Assembly: GCA_023228295.1 (NCBI GenBank)
Contig: JALOBP010000120.1
Span: 1 to 7,330 of the forward strand
Length of the DNA: 7,330 nt
From: Methanoregula sp.
GTDB lineage: Archaea > Halobacteriota > Methanomicrobia > Methanomicrobiales > Methanospirillaceae
Direction of reading: 5' to 3'
Part shown: one piece after another, positions 1-5,937 of the stretch
Layout: each line of letters starts with the position of its first letter
Numbering within the stretch: position 1 is the stretch's first letter
The notes under the pieces: generated by a model
Database searches by the model: none
Seen by the model: the letters and a program-made list of their open reading frames with translations, nothing else
Told to the model about the DNA's origin: nothing
Position numbers and translations under genes: made by a program

Positions 1-908
1 TCTCGGGCAGCGGGAAGTCGACGCTCGTGTACGAGACCCTGTACAAGGGCATGATGCAGATCATCAACAAGTCCCGCGACCAGGCCGGCAAGCACGAGAA
101 GATCGTCTTCGATGCCGAGATCGACAAGGTCATCGTCATCGACCAGTCCCCGATCGGCAAGACCCCGCGGAGCAATCCCGCGACCTACACGAAAGTTTTC
201 GATGAGATCCGCACGGTCTTTGCCGGGACCAAGGAGGCCAAGATGCGGGGCTTTGCACCGGGCCGGTTCTCCTTCAACATCCGGGGCGGCCGGTGCGAGG
301 CGTGCGAAGGCGACGGCCTCATCAAGATCGAGATGAACTTCCTCCCCGACGTGTACATCGAGTGTGAAGAGTGTAAGGGCAAGCGGTACAACCGCGAGAC
401 GCTGGAAGTCCTGTACAAGGGCAAGTCAATCGCCGACGTCCTCGACATGAGCGTGGAAGAGGCGATGAAGCACTTCGAGAATATCCCGTCCATCCGGTCA
501 AAACTCGAGACCCTCTCCCGGGTCGGCCTCGATTACATCAAGCTCGGCCAGAGCTCGACCACGCTCTCGGGCGGCGAGGCGCAGCGGATCAAGCTCACCC
601 GCGAGCTCGCCAAGCGGGCAACCGGCCGGACCCTCTACCTGCTGGACGAACCCACGACCGGGCTCCACTTTGATGATACGAAAAAACTGATCAAGGTGCT
701 GGACGATCTCGTGGAGAAGGGCAACACCGTGATCGTGATCGAGCACAACCTCGACGTGGTCAAGTCAGCCGACCACCTCATCGATATCGGCCCGGAAGGC
801 GGGAATGCCGGTGGGGAGATTGTTGCGACCGGGACACCCGAGAAGGTGGCCGGGACGAAAGGGAGCTACACGGGCGAGTTCCTCAGGGAAATCCTTGGCA
901 TTACCTGA
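1..908 (+). CDS. uvrA: UvrABC excinuclease subunit A, C-terminal part (5' end outside window)
   Basis: UvrA is the damage-scanning ABC ATPase of nucleotide excision repair. It dimerises, loads UvrB at lesions and acts in the cytoplasm on DNA. The frame is open from the first bases, so the gene begins upstream; a GTG at 27 is an internal Val codon, not a start. The visible part opens inside the Walker A loop of the second ATPase domain (GSGKST, bases 6-23). Next come the conserved IDQSPIGKTPRSNPATYT stretch, a zinc module CEAC...CEEC (Cys codons from 294 to 374), the ABC signature LSGGEAQR (564-587) and Walker B LYLLDEPTTGLH (from 633), followed by the switch histidine in VIEHNLDV. The C-terminus (IGPEGGNAGGEIVATGTPE, then a short tail) ends where the family normally ends. 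No defect is visible. The TGA stop is shared within TGATCA with the convergent TPR gene. The identity is certain from family knowledge. Confidence 0.97.
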   Translation, partial: SGSGKSTLVYETLYKGMMQIINKSRDQAGKHEKIVFDAEIDKVIVIDQSPIGKTPRSNPATYTKVFDEIRTVFAGTKEAKMRGFAPGRFSFNIRGGRCEACEGDGLIKIEMNFLPDVYIECEECKGKRYNRETLEVLYKGKSIADVLDMSVEEAMKHFENIPSIRSKLETLSRVGLDYIKLGQSSTTLSGGEAQRIKLTRELAKRATGRTLYLLDEPTTGLHFDDTKKLIKVLDDLVEKGNTVIVIEHNLDVVKSADHLIDIGPEGGNAGGEIVATGTPEKVAGTKGSYTGEFLREILGIT

Positions 909-1226
909 TCACGGACCTGATCCATGCTTTTTCCCATCGGACGATAGAAGATCATCCCTTTTTTTGAGGATCTCCGCAGAGTCCGGATTGATATGGATCG
1001 CCCGGTCATACATGGCAACCGCCTCATCAAACCTGCCAAGATGGGCAAAACAGTTCCCCATCTCAAAAATCGCTTTCGTATACTTCGGCGCAATGATGAG
1101 CGCCTGTCGGAAATACCGCAGGGCTGTTGTATCCTTGCCCTGTCCTTCCATCTCCAGAGCTTTCCGGTACAGGTATTGAGCCTCTATCGGAATTCCCTTT
1201 GAATAGAGCCATTCCATTGAGACCAT
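909..1226 (-). CDS. Small TPR-repeat protein
   Basis: Predicted 105-residue soluble protein made almost wholly of tetratricopeptide repeats, which are helical-pair scaffolds for protein-protein contacts. One repeat spans about residues 20-51 (ALEMEGQGKDTTALRYFRQALIIAPKYTKA). A second spans about 52-85 (AIFEMGNCFAHLGRFDEAVAMYDRAIHINP), with the typical Gly/Ala, Tyr/Phe and Pro positions. A charged tail follows. There is no signal peptide or membrane segment. The partner and function are unknown. The ATG at 1226 is the first in frame after a TAG at 1266-1268; an ATG three codons further in is the alternative. No good ribosome-binding site precedes it, but TATA-like boxes lie 26 and 66 nt upstream. 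The residues before the first repeat (MEWLYSKGIPIEAQYLYRKA) already look like conserved protein, so the true gene may be longer and broken upstream (see the adjacent entry). The gene is convergent with uvrA at zero distance. Confidence 0.72.
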   Translation of the reverse strand: MVSMEWLYSKGIPIEAQYLYRKALEMEGQGKDTTALRYFRQALIIAPKYTKAIFEMGNCFAHLGRFDEAVAMYDRAIHINPDSAEILKKRDDLLSSDGKKHGSGP

Positions 1227-1360
1227 CCCACTGCTGCAGATTGCTCCGAATAAAATCTCAGCAAGCTATCCTGATAATACGTATGGACATATAAAAGTTC
1301 TCCAATAACCCCATCATTCCCCGGGTATTCCCTGCAATTGCTACAAAAAAGATCATTCAC
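1184..1360 (-). pseudogene. Possible out-of-frame 5' part of the TPR gene
   Basis: From a GTG at 1358-1360 a frame runs 58 codons to a TAG. The peptide begins (M/V)NDLFCSNCREYPGNDG and continues GELLYVHTYYQDSLLRFYSEQ. It looks like ordinary protein rather than noise: a CxxC pair, an aromatic amphipathic stretch and no low complexity. It overlaps the open part of the TPR frame, and a single -1 shift in the overlap (about 1184-1265) would join the two into a product of about 150 residues. I see no convincing slippery heptamer in the right phase, so a one-base deletion or sequencing error is likelier than programmed frameshifting. Against the idea, TATA-like sequences inside this stretch would also suit a plain promoter region, and the GTG has no ribosome-binding site. 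The call is tentative. Confidence 0.3.
1249..1297 (-). promoter_or_regulatory. Candidate TATA boxes for the TPR gene
   Basis: On the minus strand CTTTTATAT (1289-1297) and GATTTTATTC (about 1248-1257) resemble archaeal TATA boxes. The first would place transcription start near 1267, giving a leader of about 40 nt before the ATG at 1226. The second is centred about 26 nt before that ATG and would give a leaderless message, matching the arrangement at the two lipoprotein genes in this window. Both lie inside the stretch that may instead be coding, so they are weak evidence. Confidence 0.35.
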
Positions 1361-1375
1361 TTCAATACCAGTGTT

Positions 1376-1382
1376 AAAAAAA
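1376..1382 (-). terminator. Oligo-T terminator of the propeller gene
   Basis: Seven consecutive T on the minus strand begin 9 nt after the TAA stop (1392-1394) of the propeller gene. A second T6 run follows at 1345-1350. Oligo-T tracts without a hairpin are the usual archaeal termination signal. This suggests the TPR gene is transcribed separately from the propeller gene. Confidence 0.55.
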
Positions 1383-1391
1383 TCAAATTCA

Positions 1392-2699
1392 TTATCTTCG
1401 TCCCGGCCCGGATCGCGCAGCAATGAGGATCACGATGATGAGACAAAGCAGAATGTTCAGGACAGGCACCGGTGATTTTTGTGATGTGACCGGAACGACC
1501 GTGGGTCCGGGTTGTGACTGGGGGGTCTCCGGAAGAGGCCTTGTGTCTGGTAATGGTTGTATTCCGGTATCGAAATACCGGATCTCCTGCCCGGACCCGA
1601 TTACCAGTGCGTTTCCGCTGCCGGACAGGCACATATCGCTAACCCATGACCCGCTTTCAAATTCCTTCACTCGTTTCCCCTCATTATTGAAGAGCAGAGT
1701 CCGGTTATCCCGTGTTGTCGCAACAACATACTCCCCGTTATCGGTCATTGCAACATTTGAGAAATATGCACCCGACCGGATCGGGATGACCGGGTCTTCG
1801 TACTGCCAGAGAATTGTACCGCTCCTGTTGAAGTACCGGAGAAAAAACTGCGACCCGACAGCCACATATTCCCCCCTGTATGAGATGGCGATGCTCACGA
1901 TCTCCGGACTGCTGTTGTAGTTCCAGGCCCGGGTCCCGTTGTGCTGGAAAAAACGGAGATAGCCGATATCCGAGCCGGCAAGGTAATCGCCGTTGCCGGA
2001 GACCGAGACCGTACGGAGCCTGTGCCGTGTTGTGGAGTACCATTCAACCGTACCGTTATTGTCTATCACATACAGGTTCCCGGAAAAGTCACGAAGCGAG
2101 ACCCCGGCGACAGCATATGATCCGTCACCAGGCAGTGCCATTGACCAGATCATTCCTTCCAGTACTTTTGTTCCGGTGAGGTTTCCCGACCGGTTATAGA
2201 AACTGATCCGGTCTCTGTCGGTAACCGCAACCACACTGCCATCATCCGAGATCCCGGCAGAGCCAAACGGGCCCTCAAGGGTCTTCTGCCAGATGAGCCC
2301 GCCACTCCCATTCAGGTACAGGACCTTTCCGCTGTGTTCCTGCAGAGGATCACTGAGGATTGCGACCACCCGGCTGCCATCCCGGGAGATCCCGACAGAC
2401 CATACCGTATAATATTCCTGTTGTGACTGCCACCTCCCTTTGAGATCTCCCTCACGGTTGCGAATCTCAATGATCCCTGATCCCGGCCCGACAACTACCT
2501 GTTCCCCGTCATATGAACAGGATACTTTCCCGGCATTTTCATTATACATGCCGGAACCTGCCGCAGGGATTGACCAGAGCAGGTCCGGCCCCTGCGTTGC
2601 AGGTTCCGCCGGTATGCCTTCTGCACCAGGGACGGCCACCACAAATAACAATACCAGAAAAATACCCAAAAACCATCTGTATCGGGATCGGTTGTTCAT
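1392..2699 (-). CDS. Secreted, membrane-anchored WD40/PQQ-like beta-propeller protein
   Basis: Predicted 435-residue surface protein. Residues 1-26 form a signal peptide: a basic start (NNRSRYR), a hydrophobic core (WFLGIFLVLLFVVAV) and a likely cleavage near PGAEG. Residues about 56-379 hold eight similar units of roughly 35-50 residues. Each has a strand-turn of the type SxDGxxVxxG followed by a strand and NxxGxxxW (for example YLNGSGGLIWQ, VIDNNGTVEWY, RYFNRSGTILWQY), as in WD40/PQQ-type propellers. Residues 380-411 are a Pro/Thr/Ser-rich stalk. Residues 412-427 (PVLNILLCLIIVILIAA) are a membrane anchor, with a short basic tail inside. Eight N-X-S/T sequons (N130, 169, 173, 215, 254, 262, 291, 332) fit archaeal N-glycosylation. 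The ligand is unknown and no catalytic residue is evident. The ATG at 2699 has GGAG 7 nt upstream. The gene is divergent from uvrC. Confidence 0.88.
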   Translation of the reverse strand: MNNRSRYRWFLGIFLVLLFVVAVPGAEGIPAEPATQGPDLLWSIPAAGSGMYNENAGKVSCSYDGEQVVVGPGSGIIEIRNREGDLKGRWQSQQEYYTVWSVGISRDGSRVVAILSDPLQEHSGKVLYLNGSGGLIWQKTLEGPFGSAGISDDGSVVAVTDRDRISFYNRSGNLTGTKVLEGMIWSMALPGDGSYAVAGVSLRDFSGNLYVIDNNGTVEWYSTTRHRLRTVSVSGNGDYLAGSDIGYLRFFQHNGTRAWNYNSSPEIVSIAISYRGEYVAVGSQFFLRYFNRSGTILWQYEDPVIPIRSGAYFSNVAMTDNGEYVVATTRDNRTLLFNNEGKRVKEFESGSWVSDMCLSGSGNALVIGSGQEIRYFDTGIQPLPDTRPLPETPQSQPGPTVVPVTSQKSPVPVLNILLCLIIVILIAARSGPGRR

Positions 2700-2706
2700 C
2701 GTGTTG

Positions 2707-2710
2707 CTCC
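2707..2710 (-). promoter_or_regulatory. Ribosome-binding site of the propeller gene
   Basis: GGAG on the minus strand lies 7 nt before the ATG at 2699 and fixes that start. It is the clearest Shine-Dalgarno sequence in the window; the other genes have weak ones or none. Confidence 0.65.
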
Positions 2711-2740
2711 GGAATACATCTTGTCCAGCATTAAAATATT

Positions 2741-2750
2741 ATTTATAAAT
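2741..2750 (-). promoter_or_regulatory. TATA box of the propeller gene
   Basis: ATTTATAAAT, with the palindromic core TTTATAAA at 2742-2749, sits in an AT-rich tract about 46 nt before the propeller ATG. It would place the transcription start near 2720 and leave a leader of about 20 nt that includes the GGAG site. Because the core is symmetric, it could also direct transcription toward uvrC. Confidence 0.55.
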
Positions 2751-2765
2751 AAATACTTCAAAACA

Positions 2766-2775
2766 ATAAAATATT
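2766..2775 (+). promoter_or_regulatory. Candidate uvrC TATA box
   Basis: ATAAAATATT in the 148-bp divergent spacer would place a uvrC transcript start near 2797 and leave a leader of about 50 nt. No Shine-Dalgarno sequence is seen before the uvrC ATG. A weaker alternative, CCTTATGC near 2816, would give an almost leaderless message. The 9-mer TAAAATATT occurs at both 2732-2740 and 2767-2775, on either side of the TTTATAAA box. Confidence 0.35.
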
Positions 2776-2847
2776 CTGGTTTTCATTTCATGTTTCCTGT
2801 CACATCCCCATTCCTTATGCCTTCCCAATCAGATTCTAGTACCAGCT

Positions 2848-4401
2848 ATGATCGATCTTGCCACCGTTCCCCACAATCCCGGCTGCTACCTTTACTATGA
2901 TGAGGCCGGGACGATCATCTATGTCGGGAAGGCAAAGGATCTCAAAAAGCGGGTGACGAGTTACTTCACTAAAAAAGATCACGACCCGAAGACCCGGAAC
3001 CTCGTATCTGCCATCGTTTCCATGGATGTGATGGTGACCAACACCGAGACCGAAGCGCTCCTCCTGGAAAATAATCTCATCAAAAAGCACCAGCCCAAGT
3101 ACAACATCGACCTCAAGGATGCGAAAAGGTACGCCTATATCGAGCTGACGAAAGAACCATTTCCCCGGATCGGGATTGCGCGGAGAACGGGAAACAATGA
3201 TGCCACCTATTTTGGCCCGTTCGTCTCCGCTGCCGGCCGTGATGATGTGATACGGGTGATCAAGCGGATCTTTCTTCTGCGCTCCTGCAAAAAGCTCCCG
3301 AAACGTGCCTGCCTCCGTTACCACATGCAGACCTGCAGCGCTCCCTGTGTCGGGGCAGTCAGCCAGGAAGAATACCAGAAATCTGTTGAGAAATCGGTTG
3401 CCCTTCTCAAAGGAAAACGCAGTGAACTGGTTGCCGCTTTGAAAACCGAGATGGCCGAACAATCCGGCCGGCAGGAATATGAAAAAGCACTGGCGCTCCG
3501 CAACCAGATCGCGGCAATCGAACGTCTTGCCGAAAGGCAGCATGTCGAGCGCCCGCGGGAGACTGACCAGGATGTGATCGCGTATACAATCTCCGGCACA
3601 ACGATCTACCTGCTGGTCTTCTCGGTCGAGAAGGGGCTTCTTGCAAACAAGCAGGAGTACTCCTTTGAAAGCCGCGAGGATTTCTTTGATGAATTCCTCG
3701 TCCTTTACTATGCGGACCGCACCCCCCCTTCAGAACTGATCGTCCCGCACGAGGTGGATGAAGCCATGGCCGGGTACCTGTCGGAGCAGAAAGGCAGGGC
3801 AGTTCAGATCACGGTCCCGAAGATCGGCGAGAAGAAGAAACTCCTCGAACTGGTCGAGAAGAATATCGAGCACGCTTTCCTGAAACAGGATCTGAAAGTG
3901 AAAGACCTTCAGGCCGCCCTTGACCTGCCCGATCCGCCGCTCGTCATCGAATGCTTCGATATCTCCCACCTTGCCGGTACCGCCATGGTCGGTTCAATGG
4001 TACGGTTCTCTGCCGGTCTTGCAGACAAGAAAAATTACCGGCGGTTCAAGATCAAGACCGTTGAGGGAATTGACGATTTTGCGTCCATCGCCGAGATTGT
4101 CCGGCGGCGGTACCAGCGGCTGATAACAGAAAATGCGGAGTTGCCTGACCTCATCATCATCGATGGCGGTAAAGGGCAGCTGAGCGCGGCGCTCGGCGCC
4201 CTGCAGGCCCTTGACTGTGCAGTCCCGGTGATCGCAATTGCCAAACGCGAAGAAGAGGTGTACATGCCCGGTGAAAGTCTCCCGCGCCGTCTCGATGAGA
4301 AAGGCATGGCTCTCCGGTACATCCAGGAGATCCGCAACGAGGCGCATCGCTTTGCCATTACGTACAACCGGCTCCTGCGAAAAAAGAAACTGGTCGGGTA
4401 A
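2848..4401 (+). CDS. uvrC: UvrABC excinuclease subunit C, short form without HhH domain
   Basis: UvrC makes the two incisions flanking a lesion marked by UvrB. Predicted 517 residues. A GIY-YIG nuclease domain fills about residues 8-88 (PGCYLYYDEAG, IYVGKAKDLKKR, and ETEALLLENNLIK, where E74 is the expected metal-binding Glu), making the 3' incision. Cysteines 147, 155, 163 and 167 (SC...ACLRYHMQTCSAPC) match the conserved UvrC cluster reported to hold an iron-sulfur centre in the bacterial protein. A UVR/UvrB-contact helix pair covers about 198-231. The RNase H-like domain for the 5' incision follows, with ECFDISH (D371), IIIDGGKGQL (D439) and NEAHRFA (H500). The protein stops just after this, whereas the roughly 600-residue bacterial form goes on into two helix-hairpin-helix motifs. 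The stop is followed at once by T7 and no HhH-coding sequence, so this looks like a natural short form. The start matches the usual archaeal N-terminus. Confidence 0.96.
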   Translation: MIDLATVPHNPGCYLYYDEAGTIIYVGKAKDLKKRVTSYFTKKDHDPKTRNLVSAIVSMDVMVTNTETEALLLENNLIKKHQPKYNIDLKDAKRYAYIELTKEPFPRIGIARRTGNNDATYFGPFVSAAGRDDVIRVIKRIFLLRSCKKLPKRACLRYHMQTCSAPCVGAVSQEEYQKSVEKSVALLKGKRSELVAALKTEMAEQSGRQEYEKALALRNQIAAIERLAERQHVERPRETDQDVIAYTISGTTIYLLVFSVEKGLLANKQEYSFESREDFFDEFLVLYYADRTPPSELIVPHEVDEAMAGYLSEQKGRAVQITVPKIGEKKKLLELVEKNIEHAFLKQDLKVKDLQAALDLPDPPLVIECFDISHLAGTAMVGSMVRFSAGLADKKNYRRFKIKTVEGIDDFASIAEIVRRRYQRLITENAELPDLIIIDGGKGQLSAALGALQALDCAVPVIAIAKREEEVYMPGESLPRRLDEKGMALRYIQEIRNEAHRFAITYNRLLRKKKLVG

Positions 4402-4408
4402 TTTTTTT
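4402..4408 (+). terminator. Oligo-T terminator of uvrC
   Basis: T7 begins at the base directly after the uvrC TAA. With the A7 at 4447-4453 it brackets a 55-bp convergent spacer, so each strand has its own oligo-T signal. Confidence 0.6.
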
Positions 4409-4446
4409 CACCAACCGTCTGACGATAAAATGTTCTGCGATTATTT

Positions 4447-4453
4447 AAAAAAA
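4447..4453 (-). terminator. Oligo-T terminator of the lipoprotein gene
   Basis: A7 on the plus strand is T7 on the minus strand, 3 nt after the TGA (4457-4459) of the convergent lipoprotein gene. It is a typical archaeal oligo-T stop signal. Confidence 0.55.
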
Positions 4454-4456
4454 TGA

Positions 4457-4861
4457 TCAGATGGTTGTATCGAGCACGGTTGTCCGCGAGCCATCGATCA
4501 TGTGGGCGATAACAACGACGTGGTCTTTTCCTGAAAAGTCACCGGAGATGGTATTGGTGCCCTTGATCGGGATGGGTGTTGTTGCAAGGCGGGACCCGGC
4601 GGATTTGGTCTGGCTTTTACCAGAACTGTCGGTGATGGTGGTCTCGAGTTCGATGATCTTCTCCATGTTGGTCCCGCCCTGGTACGTGATGACAATGTGG
4701 GTGGCGTCGGGCTGCGATGCCGTGACTTCCTTAAACATTTTCTGATCGGTGGACTGCGCTGCCTGCTGGGTGCACCCGCAGGAAAGGGCAAAGAGAATAA
4801 GAGCCGCGAGCAGGAAGAGGGAGGGCAGGGCCTTTTTGTATCCGTGGTTTTTTCGTTCCAT
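4457..4861 (-). CDS. Small archaeal lipoprotein, unknown function
   Basis: Predicted 134 residues from the ATG at 4861. Residues 1-27 are a signal sequence (MERKNHGYKK, then hydrophobic ALPSLFLLAALILFALS). It ends in SCGCTQQ, where Cys28 or more likely Cys30 would be lipidated, tethering the protein outside the membrane. The remaining 100 or so residues are rich in beta-strand patterns (THIVITYQGG, IELETTITDSSGK, DHVVVIAHMIDGSRTTVLDTTI), consistent with one Ig-like or beta-sandwich domain; I recognise no named family. An in-frame ATG 13 codons upstream (4900) was not chosen because the TATA-like box at 4882-4891 would then lie within the coding region. From the box centre to the ATG at 4861 is about 26 nt, which fits a leaderless transcript. 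The gene is convergent with uvrC and divergent from the next lipoprotein gene. Confidence 0.82.
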   Translation of the reverse strand: MERKNHGYKKALPSLFLLAALILFALSCGCTQQAAQSTDQKMFKEVTASQPDATHIVITYQGGTNMEKIIELETTITDSSGKSQTKSAGSRLATTPIPIKGTNTISGDFSGKDHVVVIAHMIDGSRTTVLDTTI

Positions 4862-4881
4862 ACAAGAAGTATCTGGTCTTG

Positions 4882-4891
4882 TTTTAATTAA
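4882..4891 (-). promoter_or_regulatory. TATA box giving a leaderless lipoprotein mRNA
   Basis: TTAATTAAAA on the minus strand is centred about 26 nt before the ATG at 4861, the usual TATA-to-start distance in archaea. No ribosome-binding site lies between. This supports a leaderless message and the shorter start. Confidence 0.5.
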
Positions 4892-4975
4892 CATTCGCAA
4901 AGAGATCCCCCTGCCGGAACACTTTTCTCATTATTTCTGGGGATAATTCCCTGATACCACCAGCGTGTGCAACAG

Positions 4976-4985
4976 GTTTTATGAA
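4976..4985 (+). promoter_or_regulatory. TATA box of the Cys-cluster lipoprotein gene
   Basis: GTTTTATGAA is centred about 26 nt before the ATG at 5007, again suggesting a leaderless or nearly leaderless transcript. A GTGAT at 4994-4998, 8 nt before the ATG, could pair with the 16S rRNA tail and is the alternative if a leader exists. In the same spacer GGGA-TAAT-TCCC (4940-4951) is a short inverted repeat that might be an operator. Confidence 0.45.
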
Positions 4986-5006
4986 TACTGGCAGTGATGC
5001 TTCAGT

Positions 5007-5744
5007 ATGGAATTGCATGCTCCGGCATTGTTGTTGATCTGTATCGTGGCGGGCATGATTGCCGGCTGCACGTCCGGGATATCGCCGGCCGCCCCTGCCG
5101 TACCGGTACCGGTTGTTTCGATGGGGGAGACCCCGGCCACTATTGCGCCGACTCCGATGAATGCCATGAGTTGTTCGGCCTATACCGATTGTTTGCCGGC
5201 GCAGTGCTGCCACCCGACAGGCTGCATCAACAGGGTTGCCCGGCAGCCCTGTAACGGGATGGCATGTACGGAGAACTGCGAGGGCCCGCTTGACTGCGGT
5301 GCCGGTTCCTGCGGTTGTGTCCGGGGAACGTGCAGCATTGTTGCGGCCCCATCGCCAGTACCAGCAGTGACGAATTCCCCGGCAGTCCGGCTCGAAGCCT
5401 CGCCCCAGCGTTACTCCCCGATCATGTCCTCAACGCCCGGAATTGCGCTGACGGTGAATACGACCGGGACAGGCACGGCAGGAACTACCTTTGTATGGAC
5501 AGCAAGTTACGGGCATTTCCTGTCGTGGAACCCGTCGGATTATACCGTGAACGTGCTGGATGCGACCGTCACAAACCATGGGGAACGACTCTACTGGTCG
5601 TTCATCAAGAGACCCTCAAGCACCACGTCACCGGTTGTTGTGACGGTGGTTGCCCGGGATTCATCCGGTTCTGAACTCGGGCGCTCGGTCGTGACGCTGG
5701 CCTGGGAGGGGGACTATGCGGTGACCGTGCAGGATATTCGGTGA
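5007..5744 (+). CDS. Lipoprotein with a 12-cysteine cluster and C-terminal beta domain
   Basis: Predicted 245-residue exported lipoprotein. The signal sequence (residues 1-20, MELHAPALLLICIVAGMIAG) ends in a clean lipobox IAGC, with Cys21 as the lipid site. A Pro/Ala/Thr-rich linker runs to about residue 53. Residues 56-109 hold twelve cysteines (56, 62, 67, 68, 73, 82, 87, 91, 97, 102, 104, 109) in a pattern including DC-x4-CC, PC-x4-C-x3-C and LDCGAGSCGC. This resembles the small 'eight-cysteine-cluster' type of secreted domain as I remember it, though I could not check. The cysteines are probably disulfide-bonded, or bind metal. After a second Pro-rich linker, about 128-245 is a Ser/Thr-rich beta domain with Ig-like character (FVWTASYGHFLSWNPSDYTV, PVVVTVVARDSSGSELG). 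The substrate is unknown. The gene is divergent from the preceding lipoprotein gene and followed by a hairpin-plus-T terminator. Confidence 0.87.
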   Translation: MELHAPALLLICIVAGMIAGCTSGISPAAPAVPVPVVSMGETPATIAPTPMNAMSCSAYTDCLPAQCCHPTGCINRVARQPCNGMACTENCEGPLDCGAGSCGCVRGTCSIVAAPSPVPAVTNSPAVRLEASPQRYSPIMSSTPGIALTVNTTGTGTAGTTFVWTASYGHFLSWNPSDYTVNVLDATVTNHGERLYWSFIKRPSSTTSPVVVTVVARDSSGSELGRSVVTLAWEGDYAVTVQDIR

Positions 5745-5750
5745 TCCAGT

Positions 5751-5783
5751 CCTCTTTTTTTAAGAGGAATATCCGGGTTTTTT
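5751..5783 (+). terminator. Hairpin and oligo-T terminator after the Cys-cluster lipoprotein gene
   Basis: CCTCTT and AAGAGG (5751-5756 and 5762-5767) form a 6-bp stem around a T5 loop, 6 nt after the TGA. T6 (5778-5783) and T5 (5788-5792) tracts follow. The T7 in the hairpin or the later tracts could end transcription. Confidence 0.6.
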
Positions 5784-5817
5784 GGAATTTTTGCTCTGGT
5801 GGAAACATCCATGGATC

Positions 5818-5937
5818 GATTTTACCGGAAGAACCGGGATCCGAATGCAAACGAAAAATCGATGACTGATTTTTCCGGAACAGTTTTCGATCGCGGTCGT
5901 GATCGCGATTGCCGTTTTGAAATCGGGATCCGATTGC
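5818..5937. repeat. Short degenerate direct repeats
   Basis: Two word pairs recur. GATTTTACCGGAA (5818-5830) returns as GATTTTTCCGGAA (5868-5880). CGGGATCCGAATGC (5835-5848) returns as CGGGATCCGATTGC (5924-5937). Each pair differs at one base; the spacings are 50 and 89 bp. Between them GATCGCG occurs twice within 20 bp (5889-5907). The block may be a decayed duplication or clustered protein-binding sites. Confidence 0.5.
5853..5875 (+). repeat. 8-bp perfect inverted repeat
   Basis: GAAAAATC and GATTTTTC form a perfect 8-bp stem around the 7-nt loop GATGACT. In RNA this would be a weak, A/U-rich hairpin. It lies within the direct-repeat block. Confidence 0.5.

Noticed and set aside
4862..4900. 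Upstream ATG adding 13 residues to the small lipoprotein
   Set aside because: The extension would cover the TATA-like box and put a polar stretch before the signal sequence. The ATG at 4861 gives a normal lipoprotein signal.
5820..5850. SRP RNA-like CCGGAAGAA word
   Set aside because: The conserved signal recognition particle RNA surroundings and the long helix are absent; only a short word matches.
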